Below are positions 8,148-15,069 of a stretch of 47,598 nt of DNA, one piece after another (position 1 is the first letter of the stretch; each line of letters starts with the position of its first letter). Under the pieces are notes generated by a model. That model worked only from the letters and a program-made list of their open reading frames with translations, was not told the DNA's origin and ran no database searches. The stretch spans positions 1 through 47,598 of the IMG/VR virus record IMGVR_UViG_3300021478_000046, one strand, 5' to 3'. The DNA is from a virus. Position numbers and translations under genes: made by a program.

Positions 8148-8419
8148 GCCGGTAGGCCGCCAGCTTCTCTCGCTAATTTCTCCGCTTCCGCCATCGGCAA
8201 GAATCGGATAAACAGCCGTCCACTATGTTCGTGAATCACGACAGCCATATTGCGCTTGTCCAGCCGGTCAATCTCGCCGACCGTTATCTCCACTTCTGCT
8301 GCTTCCATCTTTTGCATGAGTAAGGCGCAAACCTTGTGCCACTGGCTCCGAGCAAACTTCGTCATCGGATGATTTGGATTCACTTCACCATCGAGCGGCT
8401 CATGTTCCAAGTTTTTCAT
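8144..8419 (-). CDS. Hypothetical protein
   Basis: 91 residues from ATG 8419, overlapping the previous gene by 20 bases. A central segment AVVIHEHSGRLFIRFLPM looks like a beta-hairpin flanked by helices. No family recognised. It belongs to the tightly packed small-gene block ahead of the terminase. Confidence 0.65.
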   Translation of the reverse strand: MKNLEHEPLDGEVNPNHPMTKFARSQWHKVCALLMQKMEAAEVEITVGEIDRLDKRNMAVVIHEHSGRLFIRFLPMAEAEKLAREAGGLPA

Positions 8420-8753
8420 CGGTGCCCTCCCACACGAATTCATCAAGAGGAAAGTGTGTACGGCAGTAGCAGCAAAATGTACCGCCGTAAAAACCAGGGT
8501 CGCGGGCATATGTTTCAGCAAGGGCCAGTCCCATGTGCGTGTCCGTATTGCACTTTAGGTGTGTGTAGGTTTGGCGAACAGGACGGACAAATCCTTTTTT
8601 ACGTTCTTCAGGGCAAAGCGCTACGTACCCCTTCTGCATGCCAGTTCGCGGGTCAATCTCGCGGTGATCCTCAGTAACAGGAGAACCATCCGTCATGCAG
8701 CGCTTTGAACGGTCTACTGGAGGAATTTCATTTCCGTTCATTCGATTCTCCAT
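8400..8753 (-). CDS. Conserved Cys/His-rich phage protein
   Basis: 117 residues from ATG 8753. A C-terminal CCYCRTHF segment plus the earlier C-x-T and H residues suggest a zinc site, and the stretch GFYGGTFCCYCRTHFP has the look of a widely conserved phage hypothetical family. The biochemical role is unknown. A longer start up to 8879 exists but overlaps the neighbour more. Confidence 0.65.
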   Translation of the reverse strand: MENRMNGNEIPPVDRSKRCMTDGSPVTEDHREIDPRTGMQKGYVALCPEERKKGFVRPVRQTYTHLKCNTDTHMGLALAETYARDPGFYGGTFCCYCRTHFPLDEFVWEGTDEKLGT

Positions 8754-8941
8754 GTGCCAATTTCCGAGACCATATAGAGCTGGCCATCCTCGATCGGTTT
8801 GCCGTCCGTTGTCTCCGTGACTGCGTGCTCGAGATATTTCGACACGCTTTTCAGTGTCGAGCCATCCAGGTACAAGCAAACAGACTCGGTGCGACCGAAT
8901 CTAAGCTCCTGATAGACGGCTTCGAGGTCCGCTGCACTCAT
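8738..8941 (-). CDS. Hypothetical protein
   Basis: 67 residues from ATG 8941, with AGGTGG five bases upstream; GTG at 8950 is the alternative. It overlaps the Tat-signal gene by four bases. The predicted content is a helix then a beta-hairpin. Function unknown. Confidence 0.6.
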   Translation of the reverse strand: MSAADLEAVYQELRFGRTESVCLYLDGSTLKSVSKYLEHAVTETTDGKPIEDGQLYMVSEIGTWRIE

Positions 8942-9216
8942 GCTTCCCACCTAGTTGAAATGATGCCGGGAGGGTATTTCTCCATGAACTCCGCGAAGAG
9001 GTGGCGCAGACCAGGTTTAAGCAACTGAGGAAGGGTGGCGTGCAGATTGTTCACCGTTACCAGTCCGAACTCGCAGTCATCCACAAGTACCCTATCGAAG
9101 TGGTAGCCCAGTACAGGAGCCGAAGGAAAGCTAAACACCCGGAACGGAAACGTGCGTACCGCAGCGCCCACAGCTACGCCGCCAACCATTGTCCGCAAGA
9201 ACGAGCGCCGGTTCAC
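8938..9216 (-). CDS. Twin-arginine-signal protein with a capsid-N-terminus-like motif
   Basis: 92 residues. GTG 9216 overlaps the previous stop as GTGA and gives the N-terminus MNRRSFLRTMVGG, a textbook twin-arginine motif followed by a hydrophobic stretch (residues 11-33). Residues 65-77 (LLKPGLRHLFAEF) share 9 of 13 positions with capsid-protein residues 14-26 (LLAPGLRHIFVQF). Tat signals target folded proteins to the membrane, which is unexpected for a virion-like motif. The function is unknown. Confidence 0.7.
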   Translation of the reverse strand: MNRRSFLRTMVGGVAVGAAVRTFPFRVFSFPSAPVLGYHFDRVLVDDCEFGLVTVNNLHATLPQLLKPGLRHLFAEFMEKYPPGIISTRWEA

Positions 9217-9503
9217 GGCCTCACCACACACCAGATACTCTTGTTTTCCTCGACAGTAGAGAATTTACTGACATGCCGCACGCCGCGCTCTCGCAAGGTC
9301 CGGAATCTTTCGTTGCGGGCTTCCTTGTCGATGAACTTCTCTATCGTCATGCGCTGTTCGCCCGAGCCGCGGACGCGAGAGGAAGAGTACGGAGTGCGCG
9401 AATGCCTCGTCCTGGTAGGCCGGTGCGCCCATCCAGGAAGGTCAGAAGCTTTCTTCCAGTCCTCGAAATTCAAAATCGACATGATCTTGTCGAGTAAATT
9501 CAT
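9213..9503 (-). CDS. Basic hypothetical protein
   Basis: 96 residues, Arg/Ser/Glu-rich, with a helical N-terminus and a central Arg/Thr/Ser tract (RPTRTRHSRTPYSSSRVR). It is coupled to the Tat-signal gene by GTGA. It could bind nucleic acid on charge grounds only. Confidence 0.6.
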   Translation of the reverse strand: MNLLDKIMSILNFEDWKKASDLPGWAHRPTRTRHSRTPYSSSRVRGSGEQRMTIEKFIDKEARNERFRTLRERGVRHVSKFSTVEENKSIWCVVRP

Positions 9504-9506
9504 GGC

Positions 9507-9698
9507 CTAGTAGTTCTCGCCCTTCAGCCGGAAGGTGGAATAGTCGATCGGCTCCGAGGACCGAGAATCCAGATAAAAGCGGTGGTCCTGACACGTCGCG
9601 CAATTACAGGATTGCCATTGAGACTCGGCCACGTGCTTCTCAAGCGGCTTGTAATCCCGCTTCACTTCCTCAAATTTCCCTACTTGTCCCTTTGGCAT
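9507..9698 (-). CDS. Small CxxC protein
   Basis: 63 residues, with CNCATC near residues 31-36 and a basic N-terminal half. It may bind a metal ion. It is separated by three bases from the next gene and by three from the previous one. Confidence 0.6.
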   Translation of the reverse strand: MPKGQVGKFEEVKRDYKPLEKHVAESQWQSCNCATCQDHRFYLDSRSSEPIDYSTFRLKGENY

Positions 9699-9701
9699 CT
9701 C

Positions 9702-10115
9702 TCACCCCGCATAGTAGTTTTTGCATTTCGCGTACCGGCAAAGCCCCGGAGCAGCCCCGTGCGAACAAGGAGCCCCCAAAGACTTTGCCGGAGTCTCGAA
9801 TTTTATTTTTCCGCGTGAGGATTTTTCGGAAGCAACGGCGTCAAGAGAAACACCAGCCTCATCGCTTCGGTTGGCGCTTCGCAGGCCAACTCCATTAGGT
9901 CGGTCGAGCGCACCAACGCCCCCTCGATCCAGTGCCACGTCTGGAGTTCTCCGCACCGCTTTGTCGTCACCGTTTGCATTTCGAGGCTTCCTCGCCCATA
10001 AATCCAAAGTTTGCCGCATCCACTCCGCTAACTTCAACTGCGATGTGTCCGCGGCTTTTTGCCACTCCGCCTGTTGCTCGGTCGTCGTTCGCAGTTTGTA
10101 CGTCGTCGGCGGCAT
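9702..10115 (-). CDS. RHH-like/relaxosome-type small DNA-binding protein
   Basis: 137 residues. The N-terminal 35 (TEQQAEWQKAADTSQLKLAEW) resemble the strand-helix-helix of MobC/Arc-type regulators. The C-terminus ends in CSHGAAPGLCRYAKC, a likely zinc knuckle. The start at ATG 10115 is immediately downstream of four GTACCCAC repeats (minus-strand reading) with a TTGACA inside them, so this protein may bind those sites. An upstream in-frame start would put coding sequence through the repeats and is rejected. Confidence 0.65.
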   Translation of the reverse strand: MPPTTYKLRTTTEQQAEWQKAADTSQLKLAEWMRQTLDLWARKPRNANGDDKAVRRTPDVALDRGGVGALDRPNGVGLRSANRSDEAGVSLDAVASEKSSRGKIKFETPAKSLGAPCSHGAAPGLCRYAKCKNYYAG

Positions 10116-10116
10116 T

Positions 10117-10179
10117 GTGGGTACGTTCTGTGGGTACAGTCGCACCGCGTGGGTACAATGTCAAGAAGTTTGTGGGTAC
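10117..10179. repeat. Four GTGGGTAC direct repeats
   Basis: GTGGGTAC occurs at 10117, 10130, 10149 and 10172, all in one orientation (starts 13, 19 and 23 apart). On the minus strand they read GTACCCAC and the last lies next to the ATG of the RHH-like gene. A perfect TTGACA (minus, 10164-10159) sits between the third and fourth copies. They look like operators or iterons. Confidence 0.75.
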
Positions 10180-10384
10180 AACGAAAGGGCGACTTTTAGA
10201 AGAAAATTTTACAGCGTATGGGTCCCGAACCCTAATCAAATCCCTGGCAGCGAAATACCCCCTCCGGGCTCAAAGCATAAGGCGGAGCGCTCGAAAGCAT
10301 GCTTTGCCATTCGCTCGCCGATTGATTGCCAGTCTCGGAGCTCGCGCGCGGCCGGTCTTTCTCAATCTATCTTGACTCAGTGTG

Positions 10385-10393
10385 TGTGGATAA
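10385..10393 (+). promoter_or_regulatory. DnaA box
   Basis: TGTGGATAA is an exact match to the reverse complement of the bacterial DnaA consensus TTATCCACA. It lies in a non-coding stretch next to an AT-rich segment and 200 bases from the GTGGGTAC repeats. A single 9-mer can occur by chance. Confidence 0.45.
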
Positions 10394-10497
10394 TGACGCG
10401 CGTCCGATAAGGTATAGTGTGTTTACTAGAATGTAGAGTATTTATTGGGCTTTTCTCAATGTTGCACCACTATTGTGCAGTGCTATAGTCCTGGTAC

Positions 10498-10932
10498 TTA
10501 ATCGTTATCTTCTGTTTTCTCTTCTGCGAGCTCGCCGGCGATTGCTTCACTTGAACTAGATTCAAATGCGCGAATTGATTCAATCGTTGTTTGCGCTGTT
10601 TTCTTTTCAGATTCGCTTGCAAGATGAACTACAAGCGCGCGCACGTCCACTTGCTGCGAAACTTTCCCTTCGATACGGTCTGCAATTAACTCCCAAAACT
10701 TCGCAGAAGGGTTCTTTCCAGTGGAACGTCTATGTGCTGCATTGATGAATCTTTTGAATTCAACTGGATTCTCATAATAAAAGGTCTTTAGTCCTTCACT
10801 TACGGCTTTATCTGGAAAGCGGCCGGCCGGGTTCCCACTCTTTCCTTTTGGCCATTGAGTCTTTTTGGATATTTCTCTCATGCGCTCAGGGGAGACTCCC
10901 TTACGCTTTGGTGTGGCTTGTACTTGCTTCAT
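10498..10932 (-). CDS. DUF5681-type protein, putative terminase small subunit
   Basis: 144 residues. QWPKGKSGNPAGR near residues 25-40 is the signature of DUF5681-type proteins, which are often found near the large terminase gene. ADRIEGKVSQQ further on is also typical. The C-terminal third is Ser/Glu-rich. I used ATG 10932; TTG 10968 is possible. It is about 3.7 kb upstream of the large terminase but in the same direction. The small-terminase role is an inference from family context. Confidence 0.7.
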   Translation of the reverse strand: MKQVQATPKRKGVSPERMREISKKTQWPKGKSGNPAGRFPDKAVSEGLKTFYYENPVEFKRFINAAHRRSTGKNPSAKFWELIADRIEGKVSQQVDVRALVVHLASESEKKTAQTTIESIRAFESSSSEAIAGELAEEKTEDND

Positions 10933-11007
10933 GGGTCGATTGTTACCTGTTCTCGAGCTCGAGCGCAAGTGCGGCCGATCTCTTCTGTTCTCTGTATCAC
11001 GCCGTCC

Positions 11008-11023
11008 TAGTACCGCAGTACTA
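11008..11023. promoter_or_regulatory. Palindromic operator-like site
   Basis: TAGTACCGCAGTACTA is a perfect 6-bp inverted repeat with a 4-base spacer, midway in the 140-base divergent gap between the DUF5681 gene (minus) and the RHH regulator (plus). It is a natural operator for the neighbouring RHH protein. A second, CAATC-10-GATTG, is at 11052-11071. Confidence 0.5.
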
Positions 11024-11072
11024 CGCTAAATTGAACCTTGCAATGTGCTATCAATCGCCATACCTTGATTGC

Positions 11073-11267
11073 ATGCGTCGCACTACTCTCAGTCTTACGG
11101 ATGAACAGTTCAGCGCTCTGCGTGCACGGTCTCAAGAGACTGGCGCGCCTATTGCTGAACTAATCCGCCGTGCGATTGATGAAAGTCTTCGCAATCTACT
11201 CCCTTCCAGGGGAGACAAACTCGAAAGGAAACACAATGGCGCACAATCTAATGAACCGAAACGGTAG
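11073..11267 (+). CDS. Ribbon-helix-helix regulator
   Basis: 64 residues beginning MRRTTLSLTDEQFSAL, with the second helix PIAELIRRAIDESL: the classic RHH layout. It is the first gene of the rightward unit. ATG 11043 is an alternative start; neither has a strong ribosome site. The last 32 bases overlap the DUF932 gene. Given the palindromes just upstream it is probably autoregulatory. Confidence 0.8.
   Translation: MRRTTLSLTDEQFSALRARSQETGAPIAELIRRAIDESLRNLLPSRGDKLERKHNGAQSNEPKR
11199..11214 (+). other. Hairpin with TTCCAG loop before DUF932 gene
   Basis: CTCCC-TTCCAG-GGGAG lies 21 bases before ATG 11236. The loop TTCC can pair with GGAA in the downstream ribosome site (AAAGGAAA). The same loop sequence recurs at 12487-12492. 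Confidence 0.45.
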
Positions 11268-12303
11268 TACTGCAATGTTCTGCACGGGAGACAGAGACTC
11301 CGCTTGGCATAAACTAGGTCAAAGGACTCCTGGCGCGGTCTCTTGGCAAGAGGCAATGAAGCTTGCAGACCTTGACTGGCCGGTTTCAAAGCATCAATTG
11401 ATGGGAGCTCTGCCGGGCACTACTCTTGCAGAAGTAGCAGCATGGGGAGTCTTCAGAACAGATGACGGCCAGTTTCTTGGCGCCGTTGGCGAGCGCTACA
11501 CTCCAATACAGAATAAAGATGCGTTTGAATTCGTTGATGTCCTCATGGAAGCTACAGACGGAGCGCACTATGACTCTGCCGGAGCGCTTGGCAATGGCGA
11601 GCGCATTTGGTGCTCTGCCAAAGTACCGTTTGACTTTGAACCGGTTCCCGGAGACAAGACCGAAACTTATTTAATGTTCACTACTTCGCATGACGGCTCT
11701 GCGAGCGCTGTCTGCAAACTAACGACTGTGCGAGTCGTTTGCCAGAATACTCTATCTCAGGCAATCGGCTCGGCCGGCCAGTTTGTCCGTGTCAAGCATA
11801 CTCGCAATGCACAAGACCGTATGGTACGCGCGGCCGAATTGATGAAAGGCATAGGCGCAAACGTTTCGAGTCTGAAAGACAAGCTTGTGAAACTCGCGCA
11901 AGTTAAAATGACGCGCGAGTCTATGAAGTCTATCCTTGACCGCATCTTTCCTGAGTCTAAAGACAAAGAAGCCAATACCACGCGCCGCGAGAACATTCTT
12001 GGCGATGTTCTTCGCCTGTATGAGCGTAACGACAATAACGCTTTCCCGGAGATTCGCGGAACTGGGTATAACTTGCTCAATGCAGTAACCGAATATACCG
12101 ATCATCTCCGCACAGCAAAGAATCACGGCGGAAACGTTCTTTTGGCACGCGCGGACTCGAGCACGTTTGGCTCTGGCTGCATGCTGAAAGAAAATGCATT
12201 GGAAGTTATCCTTCAGGAGTCTGCGAAACTTCCAAGCTACATACCGCAGAGTACAGGGAGTTCTCTCCTGGACTCAATCTGCGATAACTCGCGACGCAAT
12301 TAG
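11236..12303 (+). CDS. DUF932 / phage-plasmid-like protein
   Basis: 355 residues. The N-terminus has SAWHKLGQ (about residues 21-28) and VSWQEAMKLADLDWPV, followed by a long alpha/beta body with YTPIQNKDAFEFVD and the C-terminal helical region. These are marks of DUF932 (TIGR03299), common in phages and plasmids near recombination genes; the biochemical function is unknown. ATG 11236 has GAAAGGAAA upstream. It is preceded by a hairpin and overlaps the regulator gene. Confidence 0.88.
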   Translation: MAHNLMNRNGSTAMFCTGDRDSAWHKLGQRTPGAVSWQEAMKLADLDWPVSKHQLMGALPGTTLAEVAAWGVFRTDDGQFLGAVGERYTPIQNKDAFEFVDVLMEATDGAHYDSAGALGNGERIWCSAKVPFDFEPVPGDKTETYLMFTTSHDGSASAVCKLTTVRVVCQNTLSQAIGSAGQFVRVKHTRNAQDRMVRAAELMKGIGANVSSLKDKLVKLAQVKMTRESMKSILDRIFPESKDKEANTTRRENILGDVLRLYERNDNNAFPEIRGTGYNLLNAVTEYTDHLRTAKNHGGNVLLARADSSTFGSGCMLKENALEVILQESAKLPSYIPQSTGSSLLDSICDNSRRN

Positions 12304-12315
12304 AGTGTTTCATGG

Positions 12316-12343
12316 GCGAGCCGTATAGGTTGCGACGGCTCGC
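12316..12343 (+). other. 9-bp inverted repeat in the leader of the 31-residue gene
   Basis: GCGAGCCGT-10-ACGGCTCGC is a perfect 9-bp stem, followed at 12346-12358 by a second hairpin GGGAA-ACA-TTCCC. There is no U-tract, so a leader RNA structure or mRNA-stability element is more likely than a terminator. Confidence 0.5.
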
Positions 12344-12373
12344 ACGGGAAACATTCCCTGAAAGGAAAACAAC

Positions 12374-12469
12374 ATGGTCTCTTTTATGCTGTTCCTGGTA
12401 ATTGTTGTTCCTGTCCTAGCAGGTTCGATGCTCGCACGGCAGCCTATCGGCCGGTATGGTCTCAAGTAA
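12374..12469 (+). CDS. 31-residue membrane peptide
   Basis: A short gene (MVSFMLFLVIVVPVLAGSML...) with one hydrophobic helix at about residues 4-19 and a basic, polar C-terminus. GAAAGGAAAAC precedes ATG 12374. It follows two hairpins and has no recognised family; a membrane-acting or holin-like peptide is possible. Confidence 0.6.
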   Translation: MVSFMLFLVIVVPVLAGSMLARQPIGRYGLK

Positions 12470-12480
12470 ATTTGAAACTA

Positions 12481-12498
12481 TCTAGATTCCAGTCTAGA
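12481..12498 (+). other. Hairpin with TTCCAG loop
   Basis: TCTAGA-TTCCAG-TCTAGA is a perfect 6-bp stem with the same loop as at 11204-11209. It ends right before GGAAAGAGGAAAGCAA and ATG 12515. Confidence 0.5.
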
Positions 12499-12514
12499 GG
12501 AAAGAGGAAAGCAA

Positions 12515-13093
12515 ATGGCGCACACCAAAACAGATATACGGAAGTATCCAGGTATCCAGGAAGTTTCTGAACTCTTTGGCTTGTCTCTTCTAACCGATTT
12601 AATAGGCGAAGACGGCGAGCCATTCAGCACGGTCTTCTATATCGGCCAGCAATCAGAGCTTGCGGCCGGTCTTCGCGGATTTGACATGACACCGTGCTTC
12701 AATTCCCTTGCCAAGCTCGAGCAATTCTGCCAGAGCCATATCGCACGTTTCAGGCAAGAGGCCGAAACGGACAGTTATCCAGACGCTACAAAGTGGGAAC
12801 AGACTGACCGCATGCCAGAAAAGTTTTGGCACGTGTATAACTTTTTGGCTGATCGCTGGTACGCGGAAGAGTACGGACAAGTTGAGACTGCTGATCGCTG
12901 GTACTTTCCTGCGATGCTGGCACTCGAAAAGCTATCGTACCAGACTCAGACTGACATTTGCCTGTGCGGCGCTCCGTCACAAAATGGCGTTTGCTCTGTC
13001 CCTGATTGCGTTTGCACGGCAAACTCGGAACAGACTGACACCTGGACTGCTATCAAGGATTGGGATAGCGGAAAGCCTATGGTGCGGCCGTGA
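12515..13093 (+). CDS. Cys-rich-tail early protein, unknown
   Basis: 192 residues, aromatic and acidic. Near residue 150 it has CLCGAPSQNGVCSVPDCVC, six cysteines that could bind a metal. GGAAAGAGGAAAGC sits before the ATG. No family recognised. It overlaps the next gene by four bases (GTGA). Confidence 0.7.
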   Translation: MAHTKTDIRKYPGIQEVSELFGLSLLTDLIGEDGEPFSTVFYIGQQSELAAGLRGFDMTPCFNSLAKLEQFCQSHIARFRQEAETDSYPDATKWEQTDRMPEKFWHVYNFLADRWYAEEYGQVETADRWYFPAMLALEKLSYQTQTDICLCGAPSQNGVCSVPDCVCTANSEQTDTWTAIKDWDSGKPMVRP

Positions 13094-13488
13094 GACAAAC
13101 TCTCGCGTTTGTACCAGACAGCGCTTATCCTTCTGGCGTTATTGGATGGCTCTGCGTAAGGAATTCTGACACCTATTCAGACCGGCCGGAAATGACTGTA
13201 CTTTACTGGCCGATTGAACACGGCCGGCTGAGAGATTACAAAGAAGCTTTCCCGGAGCTCGATAGCGACGCCGAACTGCACGGCGATCACAGAGGAGGAT
13301 ACTCCCTGTACCGTGGCTTTGGTTCCTACTCTCCTGTTCTCCGCTTGCTAGACGGTGGTAGCACGAAACCTGTCAAAACCGAAAACATCCTGATTCCCTG
13401 TCCCAAAGTGCGAAAAGGAATTGAGACACGTTGGAGATTTGGCGCATGGCAAAAGTACCTGAAGTCTGAAGGATGGGTGCGCGCATGA
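13090..13488 (+). CDS. Hypothetical protein
   Basis: 132 residues, GTG start overlapping the previous stop. Beta-rich in the first half. Function unknown. The start of the AAA+ gene overlaps its stop. Confidence 0.65.
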   Translation: MRQTLAFVPDSAYPSGVIGWLCVRNSDTYSDRPEMTVLYWPIEHGRLRDYKEAFPELDSDAELHGDHRGGYSLYRGFGSYSPVLRLLDGGSTKPVKTENILIPCPKVRKGIETRWRFGAWQKYLKSEGWVRA

Positions 13489-14138
13489 GTCTCTTTCAAA
13501 CTCCGCAAGCTTCGCTCAGTTTCCCTGTTCCACTGGCTGAAAAATACCGGCCGCGGACGATTGCTGATTTTATCGGGCTCGAGAAACAACGCAAGGTCCT
13601 GTCTGCATTTGCTAAGCGGCCGTGTTCTTGCGCTTGGCTGTTCCTTGGGCCGTCTGGCATTGGGAAGAGTACGATGGCTCTGGCTCTGGCCGATGAACTC
13701 AAAGCCGAACTACATAAAATCCCTAGCCAAAAGTGCAACCTACAATCCATTGAGGATACGGTGCGGATGTGCTGGTACGCCACACTGACACCGGGAGGGT
13801 TCCACGTCATTCTGGCCGATGAAGCCGATCAAATGACACCGGCCGCGCAACTGGCTCTCTTGTCCAAGCTGGATTCGACTGACCCTGCACCTAATACCAT
13901 CTGGATATTCACAGCAAACGACACGTCAAGACTGGAGAAACGGTTCCTGTCTAGGACTCGCGTGCTGGAGTTCTCTGCCTACGGCATGCGGAACGAGCTC
14001 GCCGGCCTACTTGCCAAAGTTTGGGAATCTGAAACTGGACAGATTGGAACAGTAGACTTCGAGCGTATGGCGAAGGACTCGACAAACAACGTGCGCGATG
14101 CGCTCCAATGTCTCGAAATAGAATTGCTGGCCGTATGA
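13485..14138 (+). CDS. Clamp-loader-like AAA+ ATPase
   Basis: 217 residues. LAEKYRPRTIADFIGLE (17-33) is the clamp-loader (RFC/gamma) N-terminal box, then Walker A GPSGIGKST (55-63), Walker B with D112-E113 in ILADEADQ, sensor 1 FTAND (142-146) and an SRTR near 156-159 corresponding to the RFC arginine motif. It ends after the AAA+ core and lacks the C-terminal collar domain of full clamp loaders. No sliding clamp or polymerase is encoded here, so it may load a host clamp or act in another DNA transaction. Confidence 0.85.
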   Translation: MSLFQTPQASLSFPVPLAEKYRPRTIADFIGLEKQRKVLSAFAKRPCSCAWLFLGPSGIGKSTMALALADELKAELHKIPSQKCNLQSIEDTVRMCWYATLTPGGFHVILADEADQMTPAAQLALLSKLDSTDPAPNTIWIFTANDTSRLEKRFLSRTRVLEFSAYGMRNELAGLLAKVWESETGQIGTVDFERMAKDSTNNVRDALQCLEIELLAV

Positions 14139-14570
14139 AAACTCTGACTCTTACTCAGCCGTGGGCCACGTTAGTTTCGCTTGGCGCGAAGACGTTTGAA
14201 ACGCGCTCATGGAAGACTGATTACTCCGGGCCGCTGGCAATTCATGCGGCTAAAGGGTTCCCTGGATGGGCGAAAGACCTGTGCTCCATTGATGATGAAT
14301 ACTTCTATAAAGCTTTGCGGCCAGCAGGAGTCTAATACCTATCCAGAATGGACGCTTGGCGTAGTGGTCTGCGTCACTTCGCTACTCTATTGCGTGCGCA
14401 CCGAAGACGTGAGAGGAAAACTGACTCCATCCGAATTGGAGTTTGGCGATTACTCCGATGGGCGCTGGGCATGGAAACTTGGGCCAGTTCTAAAACGCTT
14501 TGGAATGGCTGAATATCCCGTCAAAGGCAGTCTTGGACTATGGGACTGGAAAGGACCTGACAATGGCTAA
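14135..14570 (+). pseudogene. ASCH-domain gene with a frameshift
   Basis: The first 66 codons (MKTLTLTQPWATLVSLGAKT) are the N-terminal ASCH domain, including the GPLAIHAAKG segment, and stop at TAA 14333-14335. The continuation in the +1 frame (about 14320-14570) encodes TYPEWTLGVVV to the conserved ending GSLGLWDW, as in intact ASCH proteins. One extra base near 14320-14335 is enough to explain the break. ASCH domains are proposed RNA-binding domains. Sequencing error or true decay cannot be told apart here. Confidence 0.75.
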
Positions 14571-14796
14571 CTTCGCAAGGAAACGCCCTGGTATGGGCCA
14601 GACTGACCGCGAGTACGCTGCGATCGAATCCTTTGGGCACAAGACCGCGCGGCCGATTCTGACCGTGGCAATGGAGCGCGGAGGCATGCTCAGTTACGGT
14701 GTGGACTCCGGGCTCTGCCGGCAACTGACTGACACTGACCGCGAGGCGATTGTGGAGACTGTGCGCAAGATGCTGGAGGAAAGGAAGCGGACATGA
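14563..14796 (+). CDS. Small protein
   Basis: 77 residues, with a basic N-terminus (ARKRPGMG) and a helical C-terminus. It overlaps the broken ASCH gene by 8 bases. GGAAAGGACC is upstream. Unknown function. Confidence 0.65.
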   Translation: MANFARKRPGMGQTDREYAAIESFGHKTARPILTVAMERGGMLSYGVDSGLCRQLTDTDREAIVETVRKMLEERKRT

Positions 14797-15065
14797 ACAG
14801 AAAATTACTGACTGCCGATCAGATTGTGGCGCGCGCGACTGACGTCAAAGCCGTACCGTGCCATATCTGCGATGGCGAGGGCTTTACTGACACCGACACG
14901 CTTTGCTGGAATTGCTCTGGCTCTGGCGCCGTCCTGGTGACGACCGTGCGACCCAAGCGGCCGGTCGAGATTACCGGACGCATGGTGCTGGGTATCTTCG
15001 TGGTCTTTGCCGCGGTTCTCTCGATTCTCTTGATGAGTCTATCTGAATACCTGTCCTCGCGGTGA
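14793..15065 (+). CDS. Half DnaJ-type zinc finger with membrane helix
   Basis: 90 residues. Two CxxCxGxG motifs (C23/C26/G28/G30 and C38/C41/G43/G45) could make a single zinc site as in DnaJ cysteine-rich domains. Residues 64-84 form a hydrophobic helix. ATGA overlap with the previous gene. A small membrane-anchored zinc-finger protein is predicted; no function is known. Confidence 0.72.
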   Translation: MNRKLLTADQIVARATDVKAVPCHICDGEGFTDTDTLCWNCSGSGAVLVTTVRPKRPVEITGRMVLGIFVVFAAVLSILLMSLSEYLSSR

Positions 15066-15069
15066 GCGA

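Larger units (their letters stand above)
10116..10497. other. Non-coding candidate origin/regulatory region
   Basis: About 380 bases without a supported gene, between the RHH-like gene and the DUF5681 gene. It contains four GTGGGTAC repeats, a perfect TTGACA, an exact DnaA box, an AT-rich stretch at about 10404-10460 and a TGCAC-7-GTGCA inverted repeat at 10463-10479. Repeats plus a DnaA box plus AT-rich DNA is the usual make-up of a replication origin. Function is inferred. Confidence 0.45.

Noticed and set aside
10116-10497. A CRISPR array from the short repeats at 10117-10179
   Set aside because: Repeats are only 8 bp with 5-15 bp gaps, far too short for repeats and spacers.
10933-10968. 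Longer start (TTG 10968) for the DUF5681 gene
   Set aside because: The extra residues are low-complexity and ATG 10932 is a normal start; neither has a strong ribosome site.
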